A DNA stretch of 64,000 bases, taken from the NCBI RefSeq assembly GCF_037975245.1, contig NC_092574.1:1010001-1074000 (forward strand), in the 5' to 3' direction. Within the stretch, counting starts at the first letter, position 1; each line of letters begins with the position of its first letter. Under the pieces are notes generated by a model. That model was given only the letters and a program-made list of their open reading frames with translations. It was not told where the DNA came from and ran no database searches. The translations under genes and the position numbers were made by a program. Of this stretch, positions 1 through 11,649 are shown piece by piece. The DNA is from Apostichopus japonicus (lineage: Eukaryota; Echinodermata; Holothuroidea; Aspidochirotida; Stichopodidae).

Positions 1-1862
1 ATTGCTCAATTTAACCCCGTGATAATTTTTGTGCCAGCAAATGACCATCATAAATGGATGTAGGGGACACTATTCCATCATTTTCATGACTTTTCATGAC
101 AATCGAAGGGGGTCTACTATCAGCAGCAGGCGGATTCCGGCAGCGCCCTCATCGGCTACTTGCAAAAATACTACACTAAAGAGCGAAAACAGCCATTATG
201 GCAACCCTCATTAATTGCTCAATTTAGCCCCGTGATAATTTTTGTGCCATCAAATGACCATCATAAATGAATGTAGGGGACATTATTCTTTCGTTTTCAT
301 GACTTTTCATTGCAATCGAAGGGGGTCTACTATCAGCAGCAGCGGATTCCGGCAGCGCCCTCATCGGCTCAATGCAAAATACTACATTAAAGAGCGAAAA
401 CAGCAAAAATGACAACCCCCATTAATTGCTCAATTTAACCCCGTGATAATTTTTGTGCCAGCAAATGACCATCATAAATGAACGTAAAGGACATTGTTCT
501 TCCATGTTCACGACATTTCATGACAATCTAAGGGGGTCTACTATCAGCAGCAGGCGGATTCCGGCAGCGCCCTCATCGGCTACTTGCAAAAATACTACAC
601 TAAAGAGCGAAAACAGCAAAAATGACAACCCCCATTAATTGCTCAATTTAACCCCGTGATAATTTTTGTGCCAGCAAATGACCATCATAAATGGATGTAG
701 GGGACACTATTCTTTCATTTTCATGACTTTTCATGACAATCGAAGGGGGTCTACTATCAGCAGCAGGCGGATTCCGGCAGCGCCCTCATCGGCTCAATGC
801 AAAATACTACACTAAAGAGCGAAAACAGCAAAAATGACAACCCCCATTAATTGCTCAATTTAACCCCGTGATACTTTTTGTGCCAGCAAATGACCATCAT
901 AAATGGATGTAGGGGACACTATTCTTTCATTTTCATGACTTTTCATGACAATCGAAGGGGGTCTACTATCAGCAGCAGGCGGATTCCGGCAGCGCCCTCA
1001 TCGGCTCAATGCAAAATACTACACTAAAGAGCGAAAACAGCAAAAATGACAACCCCCATTAATTGCTCAATTTAACCCCGTGATAATTTTTGTGCCAGCA
1101 AATGACCACCCTCAATATATGTAGGGGACACTATTCTTCCATGTTCACGACATTTCATGACAATCGAAGGGGGTCTACTATCAGCAGCAGGCGCATTCCG
1201 GCAGCGCCCTCATCGGCTAGTTGCCAAAATACTACACTAAAGAGCGAAAACAGCCATAATGGCAACCCTCATTAATTGCTCAATTTAGACCCGTGATAAT
1301 TTTTGTGCCAGCAAATGACCATCATAAATGAACGTAAAGGACATTGTTCTTTCGTTTTCATGACTTTTCATGACAATCGAAGGGGGTCTACTATCAGCAG
1401 CAGGCGGATTCCGGCAGCGCCCTCATCGGCTCAATGCAAAATACTACACTAAAGAGCGAAAACAGCAAAAATGACAACCCCCATTAATTGCTCAATTTAA
1501 CCCCGTGATAATTTTTGTGCCATCAAATGACCATCATAAATGAATGTAGGGGACATTATTCTTTCATTTTCATGACTTTTCATGACAATCGAAGGGGGTC
1601 TACTATCAGCAGCAGGCGCATTCCGGCAGCGCCCTCACCGGCTCAATGCAAAAATACTACACTAAACAGCGAAAACAGCCATGATGGCAACCCTCATTAA
1701 TTGCTCAATATAACCCAGTGATAATTTTTGTGCCAGCAAATGACCACCCTCAATATATGTAGGGGACATTATTCTTTCATTTTCATGCCTTTTCATGACA
1801 ATCGAAGTGGGTCTGCTATCAGCAGCAGGCTGATTCCGGCAGTGCCCCCTATGGCTCAATGA
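1..1862 (+). repeat. Left 212-213 bp satellite array (about 9 units)
   Basis: Units start with attgctcaatttaaccccg near 1, 214, 425, 637 and onward, with a period of about 212-213 bp and few differences. Two forms alternate irregularly at one internal block: one reads gtaggggaca, the other cgtaaaggac. The innermost unit (about 1700-1862) is the most divergent on this side. The array is cut by the window start. It is the reverse complement of the right array and forms the left inverted-repeat arm of the transposon. Confidence 0.93.
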
Positions 1863-2471
1863 ACAGATAGTGCTACACTAAATACTTAAAATAGATGTGG
1901 TCAGTAATAGGGAAGCACTTTCCCCTAGCGGAGCAAGCCGTTTCTATTCGATATTTTAGTTGTTAATGAATAAATCCAATGTTAACGAAAGTGCGATACC
2001 AAACGCCAGATGACGAGGATGTAGAGGTATGATGGGATGACTTATCAAGCAACAGGAAGAAAAAATAACCTCCTACATATCCGTAAGTAATCAGAGCAAA
2101 TCGTGGCTTTCATTTTATGTTATTTCCATCTTCTTACTTTATCATGTCTATATCATTACGTGAAAAATCCCATACGGAATGCGCAGAGAAATGCATTTAA
2201 TAAACCTGATATCACTTGGTAGCTAGTTTTTGCCTTTAATTGGTCTTAGTAAGGAATGTTTAAAGTTAACTGGTTTCATAGGAGATACATGCTTTTCGTA
2301 GATTGGGAGCGCCCAATCGCAAAAGTTGTACAAATTATAATTCATCTGAAATGTCGTTGTTCTATATATATAGGCCCTATTTTACTTTAAATGAACGAAT
2401 ATAGTTACTGCTGCTATATCTACACACACACACACACCCACACATACATGTATATGTATATATTTATATAT

Positions 2472-2479
<8 letters not shown>

Positions 2480-2529
<50 letters not shown>
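2480..2529 (+). repeat. (TA)n microsatellite
   Basis: About 25 uninterrupted TA dinucleotides, preceded by shorter CA/TA runs, inside the transposon 5' region. Confidence 0.95.
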
Positions 2530-2531
<2 letters not shown>

Positions 2532-3778
2532 AGATATTAGCTACATGTCTATAGGCCAACCTGAAAGGAGAAAGTACTTTAAAATCATTGCCCAGTTTTA
2601 AATGTGTTAATTGTGTGTAAAATGGACAGGTTTTTATATTTATAATTCTGTGGAACTCTTTAGTTGACAAATATAACGTCAATTTGGCCTATTAAAGATA
2701 TCCTACAATGATACAGAGTGAAGAAGGCTTATAACAAACACAATTAATGGTTCTGAAGTTTTGTATTGCACTAACTTGACCATACGCTGTGTATGTGTTT
2801 GTAACTCTCTTACCATATTCCCTTTTAGGGGTTAGAAGTTCATGCCGCATATCTTTGCGTAAGTTGATTTATCTGCTGAATAGGATCATTAACATACTTG
2901 TTGTAATCAGTCATTCAGTTTTTCCTTCATAGTACATAGTTTAGATTAGTTATAGTTTCTGCCAATATTTGTATTCCCTTGTGAATTAATTATTGAAAGT
3001 GGTTATACCTTGTTGTATTGACTGATGTTAAAATCTTGGTTTTGTATAATTGGTATTCCTTTAAGGCTATGATTGGTTTCTATACAGTATTACTCACTGT
3101 TGAGATGAAATGGGGTGTATAGGCGGTTTTACACTATCTAACGCAACGTAGTCGCCAAGAACCTGAAGTATTTTGTAATGCTAGAATATGATAGAAATTT
3201 TGTAATGCTAGAATATGACAGCCATATGGACCTAATATTGTTGTCCCGTATAGTGAAGTTAACGTGATATATATTGATCTTTTCTTAAAGTGGCACATAT
3301 ACCATATCTGCTTACTGATGTCTCTGCGACAGCTTGTTATTTTGAATCTTGCCAGTAAAATAAAAGTCATTAGCAAATTGTTCATGAAAACGAAATTCCT
3401 GGACCTTAGCTGCTTTAACTTCTGGCTCACTATATTTATAGGCATAACATTTGACACAGGCATTATACCTCAAAACAAGTAGCCCATGTTCTAATGTGCA
3501 TATAGTGTCCAGCCTAATGTTAAATTTTCCGTTAAAATACACCACCAACTGAACAACATCTCCAAATGCACTATTTGTCATGTACTGCGTACAAATTTCA
3601 AGAACAAGGAGAGGCAAAGTATAGTAAAAAAATGACTTAAAGGCATATACCTCGTGCATTCGAAAAAAAAAAAGGTTGATCCTTAACTCCAAGAAATGGT
3701 GAGCGACATTACCATTTGATTGGCTTATTTCAATAGTCACTCCTTTGCAAAGAGTGAATATCAACTACTTTGAAATGC

Positions 3779-3886
<108 letters not shown>

Positions 3887-3953
3887 ATGTAATATGTGTG
3901 GTTGTTTATGTATCGACCTATACTCAACTTTCTCATACCAGGTAACGACGGAA

Positions 3954-6900
3954 ATGGGAGAACGCACTGGTGGAAAGGAAGATTGCTTGGAGGTTCAACG
4001 GAACCACGCAATTACGACAAGTGGGTTTAATACAACGCCAATTCGCTTCAAACGGCCAACTCAGAATCATGGCGACGAACGTCCGGTGAGCATTTTTTTA
4101 TCAATTGAATGCTAGTGGTTTCCCAACGAGGTTCTTTTACCAAACTTTGATTATCAACGCGTGGCTAGAGTCAGTTCACTACCATAAAGATAACGCTTCG
4201 TTTTGAATGAAATTTTTAGACCTTTCATTGGCTTTTGCAATTGGAATTACATTTGGATCAGTGTTTTGGGTGCGGGAGGTGAGTTGTAGTGAAGAAGGGC
4301 GCGTCGGTTAGGCTAACGTGGTTGTCGCGTGGTTCCCCCTCTCTTCCCTCTGCTGTACTGGCTATTTGATCGCCTGAATTCTGAGCTGTGATTGTGCGCC
4401 GCCACGATCATGCGTTGCTAGTCGGTGCGCGGCGCAAGGTCATATATAGCGGCGCGAGTCAATGTGAGCCGCTAAGTTTATATCGGCGCTGGTTATAGAG
4501 TGCCCCGTCAAGGTCACGGCGCAAATTTATAGCGGCGCGAGCCATGCTCTCCACCAAGGTCCCGGGTGCACATTCAGTGTTTGTAACATATTTCACGTTG
4601 TACGTACTAGTACATAAACAGATGCAAACACAGAGAACCGGTTCTGGTATTAAGTGTTTCAGCTTCAATCCATACCCTAACCCTGCATGTTTTCGGCCCA
4701 GAGGAATATGCTCTATCCCTTCTTTATCTTTCTCCGAAAGTAAAGGTGAATTCACTGCATGTATCAGCATAACATCCGAGGACGAAGGCAGCGTTACAAT
4801 TAGAAGCTGCTTTCAAATCCCACTGAAATATTCTTTTTATTACGTCTATTACGCCCTGAAGCCTGAAGGGGAGAAGAAATGACCGTATACTATCGGCCTG
4901 AAAGCAGTATTTACCTGATTTTCAGTTATCATTTATTACAATGTGTGCAAAATTTGTTTCATTTAAGTGAAGCTGCTGTGTAGTCATGCGAATGTGGTAC
5001 GAAACAAGAACCGAAATGATAAATAACCTGCGATACAATTTATCCTTTTATAGAAAGAGACACACGAACATTTCCTGGAACGATCACCGACAAGGGATTT
5101 CTCTCAGCTAAAGGGCGGTGCTCACAAGCGAGGACGACCTGCGTGTACCGAGTATGCCAAGATCTCTGCCGCAATTTCGTCAGTGAGAAAAAAGGTGACG
5201 GTTACCTCATCACCATCAAAAGCTTTCTGGGAGAGTGTCGTTATGGAGCTGGGCTGGTCGACAAAAAATCTCAAGAGGTCAGTGAAGGTCCTCCGGAGCA
5301 TATGGTGTAATAACAGAGGAAACATACGATTACTGGTAGAATCGGGAGAAGGAGCAACAAGAACGAAACCAAGGGAAAAGAGGAAACGTAAGCCAGTAAG
5401 ATTTTCAAGTAATTGGGTCGACATTAATATGAAAAGAAAGTATTGCACTTGTCAAACGTATTATGATAACAAACGACAGTACATCCATTGCAAGCAATGT
5501 GATGAATGGTACCATTACAGCTGTATGCGTATTCCTTCAACGGTAAAGTCTGGTTTTAATGTTACATTTTATTGCGGTATTGGTAAGTGTAACAACGGAA
5601 AGTATGTATTTCAGCTGCACCATGATAAAGATGGCGTTAAGTTGAAAGAAAACTTGAACTCGAGTGAAATAGTACATCCGCAACCTACTACCGCCAAATC
5701 CAGCCATGAATGTAATGATACAAATACCGATTCATGTAAGAATGAAAGTACACAAGTTGCCAGCCGTGTATCAAATAAGACGTTAAGTGTGTTGTCTGGA
5801 TCACAAGAAAATAATGATGACTACGTTATTAAGCAGTTTCCCAAGAAGGGAACATTTTCAATCAATGCAGACACTTATAATACAGTATTAAGTAAAAGAC
5901 GCGGTAGGTGTCTTCCCACAGGGGAATGGCAAAAGTATTTCGTAGATGGTATGTCTAAAATAAACCCTTATTGTGTAATCATGTTTAAGTACCATTATCT
6001 TATAGACAATAACACTAGTGAAACGATATTCCGGGCCAAGGGGTATTGCAAATTTGCAGATTGTTCCGTAAGCGTACTCATTTCCATGGATAGAAACTAT
6101 TCATGCACGGTGAACTTCAATGGAAACATGAAGCACAGCATGTACGACATCCATGCTCGGCCAATCAGGGGCTTAGATAGGAGATTAGCGGGAAAGACCC
6201 TCTCCATGGGTGTGAAGCCAATGAAAGTTCTTTTACGGAATCTGTCTTCTAAATCTTCAGAAGTTATAGCATCGGGTAACAGAAACGACTGTGGCAGGAC
6301 GCTGTCTGTCATGCAGAAAATTTCAAGTGAGAGTAGGTCTAAGGAACGTGATGATGAAGACGAAATCAAAAGTCTTCTAAAAAAGCAGCAGAAGTACTGT
6401 TTAAAATATAACCATCGTGGTAGGGTTCCCGGCTTCATCCAACAAATATCTGTTAGTCCGATGTATATAATATGTTTCACGGAAGGAGGACTAAGGGTAT
6501 GGCACGATATGTGTAGAACAGACGTAGTATTCTGGGATGCGACCGGTGGGGTGTTGGACAGAGGCCATGGTAAAAAGCAAATTTTGTATTATGAGTTGTC
6601 TGTTAGAAATTTAACAAAGGGTAAGTCAACCTTGCCGGTGTCCATACTATTATCCGAAGATCAAAGTCTACCTGTCATTATGAATTGGTTAAACGTTTTT
6701 AGACATAAAGAAAAGCTTTTATTTGGGCATGGTAGCATATCAACCCCTGTACAAATCAACAGTGATAGGGCATGGGTATTCTTATTGGCTGCCATGCATG
6801 TTTTCAACAACGAAACTTACAAACAGTTCCTAAACCGTGCATGGAGTATTTTGAATGGCAAATTAACACACGAAGACTGTAACAAAACCTTACCGCATGC

Positions 6901-9583
6901 ATGTATTGGTCACTTTATGAAAAATTGCAAAGATTTAACCAAAAAACATTACAAAAAACACTACCGTTTTGGAATGTTTTGCTTGAGCTTACTGGTTAAT
7001 GCGTGCTCCCTGGAAGCATTCGCATGTATTGTTTATGATATTTCTGTTGTTCTTTCGTCCCAATGCGCGTCACCCCTAGTATCGTCTTGCTTAAAGAGAT
7101 TACACCAAAGAATAACAGCTTTATCCATAGAAGGTAATGGACAGAAAGACGAACTATCTCCCCTCTTTGTAGGTAACACCGACTTTGCCTCTGACAATAA
7201 CAGCACTAATTTGTCAGAAGATGCATTCCTTTCCCGTATGAATTCCCCTTTCACTGAACATTTTAGTAAAGTTATAGAGAAAGGTCGCCTCGATTGCAGA
7301 AACAGTCACTACACCGGAGTACCTACTGGAGACGACCATAACTCCTACTTTTGTGTAACTTTCTTGAAAGAGATACAGAGAATCCTGCTTCCATCTGCAC
7401 CACTTTGGTCAGATATGCTACCAAGTTCTCTTCATAAATGGCAGGTTGCAAATGGACAACCAAGCAGCATTTCGTTTCCACGGTCTATAGCTCATTCGGA
7501 GCAACGTATGGGGGTTTTAAAGCAAATACAGTTAGGGAAACGAAAATTTCATCGCATAGACGAACTTGTCGAGGAATTAACAAAAGACTCTCGTGGATTA
7601 GAAATTATTTTTTCAGATGCAGTAAAACACTTCTATAAGTCAGCTGATAAACGCAACACCAACTTAATACGTGAAAAATGGTCGCGAAAAAGATCACATT
7701 CACAGGGTTCAGTATATCAAAAATCACCCCATAAGAACGTTCATGAAGAACGAAATGTGCTTTCTAATGTTAACATTAATGAATATACAGGTGGAGACAT
7801 GGCAAGCGAATGTCACAACATATATGACAACGTTGTTCCTATGTTCACCCCGCTTCAAAATCTAGAAAATAACTGCTGGTTCAGTTCAGTTTTGCAGTCA
7901 TTTATTCGTATTGGCAGCATAGACAGATGTTTCCGGGAAAGTACCTTATCCGTGAGTGACTCGCGACTTAACACTTTGCTAGATATATCGAGAAGCTTAT
8001 TTCACGGCAGGGTTGTAAGTGATAGCGAAATGATCCATACTCTTAAAGTTATGTGCGCATTGTGCGATTTTGAAAGAGGTACGCAGTGTGATGCCAGCGA
8101 ATTTTTCCTTAAGGGACCAATACAACTACTCTCGCATTTGCGTATGACAGACAAAATCCTTTTTACGATGGAAACGAATTCAAAGTGTAGGTCGTGCAGT
8201 AGTGTAAAGATCAAAAAGGAAACAGGTTGTATGTTTCAGGTAGCCATATCTAACACAAGATTCGACACCACAATGAGTGACTTGATTTGTTGCAATTTTA
8301 ACGCTGATTCTGCTTTTATCAATTGTGATATCTGTAAAAAAAATAAAACTTTTGATATCAGTAGGTCTTTAACCGTAATACCTCCAGTGCTCATAGTCAA
8401 CTTGCTACGTTATAACTACGATAGCAAAAGTAAACAAATATTAAAGGACAGTAGCTTTGTAGAGATTGAAGAGTATTTAGTTATCCCTACTAAGATATGC
8501 ACCGTGTATGCTTTGTCTACTGTGGTTCAACACATTGGTGAGAGTACTGGTACTGGACATTACCAAACATTGTTTAAAACTTCGACAGGATGGGCAGTGG
8601 CAGACGACAATACAAGCCTGGGGTCGACATTGCATACAGTAACAGCTAATAACGCATACATATGTGTATACGAAAAGGTTGACAATGTTGACACACAAAA
8701 TTCACCGACGACTCCAACATTGTCTAACTCAAGTTTCGTCACACAAACGCGCAAAACCCAGACCAAGGACGACATGTACCACGAGAAAGTATGCAACCCT
8801 ACTAGCACATCTGACCATACCACTGGACATTCACAGATAACTAAAGAAGGTAAACATGACAATCGCTCACCTGTTATTGAGCAGGATCGATCAACGGAAA
8901 ACATTGAGAAAAATATAGAATGTGCCGATGATATTATCGATTTGACGACGGAGGACGAGGTAGCCGAAGACCTATTTGACCCACAACGACGACCCGTGAC
9001 CAGGGGATTTGGCATTAACGTTATGGTGAACGACTTGAAGTTGCTGATGGAGCCGGACGGGTGGTTAAACGACAATATCATTAACTTTTATCTTAATCTT
9101 TTATCAGAGGCAGCTCAGAAATCTTTAAACACAAAGGTATTCCCCTTCTCAACATTCTTTTTTTCTAGCCTGTTGAACGATGGGTACGACAAAGCTTATA
9201 GGTGGTGTAGCAATTCCGATATATTTCAGCAAGATTTCTTATTAATTCCCATAAATTCTGTTTCTCATTGGACTTTAGTGGTGGTGGATAACATTCAGCG
9301 CGAGGTTGTCTACTACGATTCTCTTAATAATACGAACAACAAAACACACCTCGACCATATCAAACAATTTTTATTGATCGCAAATACTGAGAGATCTCTT
9401 AATCTAGATGAATGGTGTTTTCGAATGAAAACTGACGCAGCCAAACAAGGAAACATGAGTGACTGCGGCGTATTTACTTGCCTCTTTTCCGAAAGCGCAA
9501 CGGGTTTGAATAAAGACGTCAAATGGAATGATATACCTTACGAGAGACGACGCATAGCGACAACAATACTTTCCCGCAGTTAG
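3954..9583 (+). CDS. Transposase fused to PHD finger, USP deubiquitinase and Ulp1 SUMO protease
   Basis: Exon 1 is 3954-4085 (ATG in GAAATGG context, donor CCG|GTGAGC, phase 0). Exon 2 is 5054-9583 (acceptor after a pyrimidine tract ending TTTATAG, phase 0). The spliced protein is 1553 aa. In order: an AT-hook-like RGRP (about 74); a PHD finger at 175-224 with all eight ligands (C-x-C, C-x2-C, H-x2-C, C-x4-C); a Mutator/NOF-like transposase core about 520-730, with WDATGG (Asp 539) and NSDRAW (Asp 615) as the likely first two acidic residues; a USP domain about 973-1253 with Cys 985, His 1213, Asp 1228 and two zinc Cys pairs; a SUMO-interacting motif IIDLT at 1338-1342; and an Ulp1/C48 domain about 1349-1553 with His 1449, Asp 1466, Gln 1509 and Cys 1515. 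The third acidic residue of the DDE set is not assigned. The product presumably mobilises the surrounding foldback element; the proteases may remove ubiquitin and SUMO from host or transposase targets (inference). Confidence 0.85.
4086..5053 (+). other. Intron 1 of the transposase gene, with a GC-rich island
   Basis: GT-AG intron of 968 bp between phase-0 exons. The stretch from about 4260 to 4560 is clearly richer in G+C than the rest of the element and contains the 14-mer tatagcggcgcgag twice (about 4445 and 4529). No gene is seen in it. Confidence 0.6.
5444..5593 (+). other. PHD finger of the transposase
   Basis: Spacing is C-x-C, C-x2-C, H-x2-C, C-x4-C, with the aromatic residue of DEWYH just before the His, as in genuine PHD fingers that read histone tails. 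In a transposase this could direct integration or binding to particular chromatin (inference). Confidence 0.85.
7838..8680 (+). other. USP (peptidase family C19) domain of the transposase
   Basis: Cys box [17 protein letters not shown], then QCDASEFF, then a zinc ribbon with pairs C-x2-C (SKCRSC) and C-x2-C (NCDIC), then [13 protein letters not shown], then the His box GHYQTLF followed by WAVADDN, and a terminal YICVYEK. All landmark blocks of ubiquitin-specific proteases are in the right order, and the Cys, His and Asp are present, so it looks catalytically competent. At about 280 aa it is short for the family. Confidence 0.88.
8966..9583 (+). other. Ulp1/SENP-type (family C48) protease domain of the transposase
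   Basis: Landmarks are [11 protein letters not shown], the His in SHWTLVVVD, the Asp in YYDSL, the oxyanion Gln in [11 protein letters not shown] and the nucleophile Cys in the same block. This is the order and spacing of SUMO proteases. Ulp1-like domains are known partners of several eukaryotic transposon families (plant Kaonashi MULEs, KDZ elements). Confidence 0.9.
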
Positions 9584-11649
9584 GAGCTTCCATGATCAAT
9601 ACATAAGAGGTCAAAATATAAACTAAGCATCTGCGCTATGTATACGGGAGCAACCCCTTGTAGTGTGTTGTATTTGTGGCCAGCGTTTGTAACCGAAAGA
9701 AAAACATCCGAATTGATTATCCCAAATGTAACTAAAACAAAACAATAATATCCCTTACATTCGATTATGACGGTAATTTAATGGCAAAATTGTTTAACCT
9801 TATTTGGTCTATATAGTACCTTGTTTACTCTGATGTCAACTTTGCAACAAGCATCGTACATGTAAACACGCTGAATTAATCATTTAAGTCCTGTGTATTT
9901 CTACTGTAAAATTAACTTTATTCTTAAAATCGAAAATTACACTAAGAGAAACCGTATTAAAAGCTACAATGAGGTCTGCAAATATCAGCTGTCTTACAGG
10001 CAGGACTTCAGTTAAGACCGGTTTACTGGTCTAACCTGCAGGGTGGGTAGGAAAACATGTTTAAGAAGGTTTTCGTCATGGTAGTATAATGTTTATGGTA
10101 ATTTGCTTTTCTCTTTTCACAAAGTATCTATCTTAACTATCTTCAAAGACTATAGTTCTTTGCGAAGAATAATAATGACGCAAAAAAGAAGATCGTAGAA
10201 TTTATGGAGGTGGTTTACATTCTGCATTTATTTCATTTTTGGACTGCTTTGGGCCCTCCATCCTCATTCATCTTTCTGCACGGTTATTACATGGTATAAT
10301 ATCACAAAAAATACGACCAAAATGTTTGCTGTTTCTTAAATGTTATGCATTATTTGACATCGGAATTTTACAACACCCCGTGTCAGGGTTAGATTTAGTA
10401 AACTTAAAAAAAAACAGACACCCAAGTGTTTACACGTGCCATTTACGTGTGTGTCTAGATAATACAGAAAAACAAACGCTTTGATTAACAAATTTTATGT
10501 AAAACGAATATTTCCCATCATGCAATGCACTGCCGTGAAATGAATATGTTGAATATTTGTTATCTTCCTCATCCAGCATGCTCTCGAGATGTGGTTTTAA
10601 TAAGTATACCTGGATAGTTTGTGCCTGATTTTATGATGTGAGTATCATCACAAGGTGTGCTACTTTAAATAATGCAGAAAAAACAGCACCTAGAAGTTGA
10701 AACGAGTTTTATTTTGTGTAATGTACATAAATCCAGAAACGTGCATGGCGTATGTGGCAGGAACTAATTAAAGTAGTTGTACATAAATGCAACTGTAGCA
10801 AGCTTATTATTTCGTCGACTGTATCTTTCTTGAGTGTATTTGAGTATGTCTTTTTCATTTCATTTTCTGTCTATTACAAAATTACTACAGAATCTCTTTC
10901 TTTTGGGAGGTTTTGAAAATTCACCTTGATGGCTGTATTGTGCAACCCACCCCCCCCCCACATCGTTTTAAATTTACAGAAGAAAAATGACAAATGTAAT
11001 CAACTACGTCACTCATGCACTTCTAGACACCTACTTTAAAATGGAATGGGCTCAACATCCCCCACCTCCGAAAGCATGTTTGAAAACTAATTTTCACAGT
11101 GTTGTCTTCTTTTCCCCGACGGCTGCCAATAGGATGGTGTATGCAGATTATGTAGAAGACCGGAGTAGTTCATTATGAAAGTTTTCACAACACTTTCACC
11201 GCATACATTTTGTATTAATGGTGTCATGAATTAATTTGTGCCAAGGCATCTCTAAAGAAAGTATGTTAAATTAGAAGTTACTCTACTTTAATATAAAGTG
11301 CACTTAATAACAAAGTATTCTGAGTCTTAACTTACTTTAAAATACACTCATCAGATACGGAAAAACATTTTACATATCCTGCGTAAATTTCTAATGATTT
11401 CATTAAATAGGAAATTGCTGTATGAAATAGCGCCCTCACTTGGAGGAAAAGTTTTAAAATATAAATTCGTAGATCAATAAACGACAAAGACGATTGGGGC
11501 AATTTTTACATCCACAGCTCTAGTTTTCAGGCAACTTCAAAGTTAAAGTGAACGGTTCCAATTAACCAATTTCGGTTAAACGCTGATAACTCCACATCGG
11601 TTCGTGATAGTAATTTGTTAACCCGTTTCGAATAACTTATCTTTGAAAC
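9584..11649 (+). other. Transposon 3' region without recognisable gene
   Basis: AT-rich sequence between the transposase stop codon and the right satellite arm. Only short random reading frames are present. A poly-C run lies near 10,948. No second transposon gene is seen. Confidence 0.6.

Noticed and set aside
5183-5185. GTG at 5183 as the start of the transposase
   Set aside because: It is not a normal eukaryotic start. The frame is open upstream to a good acceptor and joins an ATG exon in the same phase.
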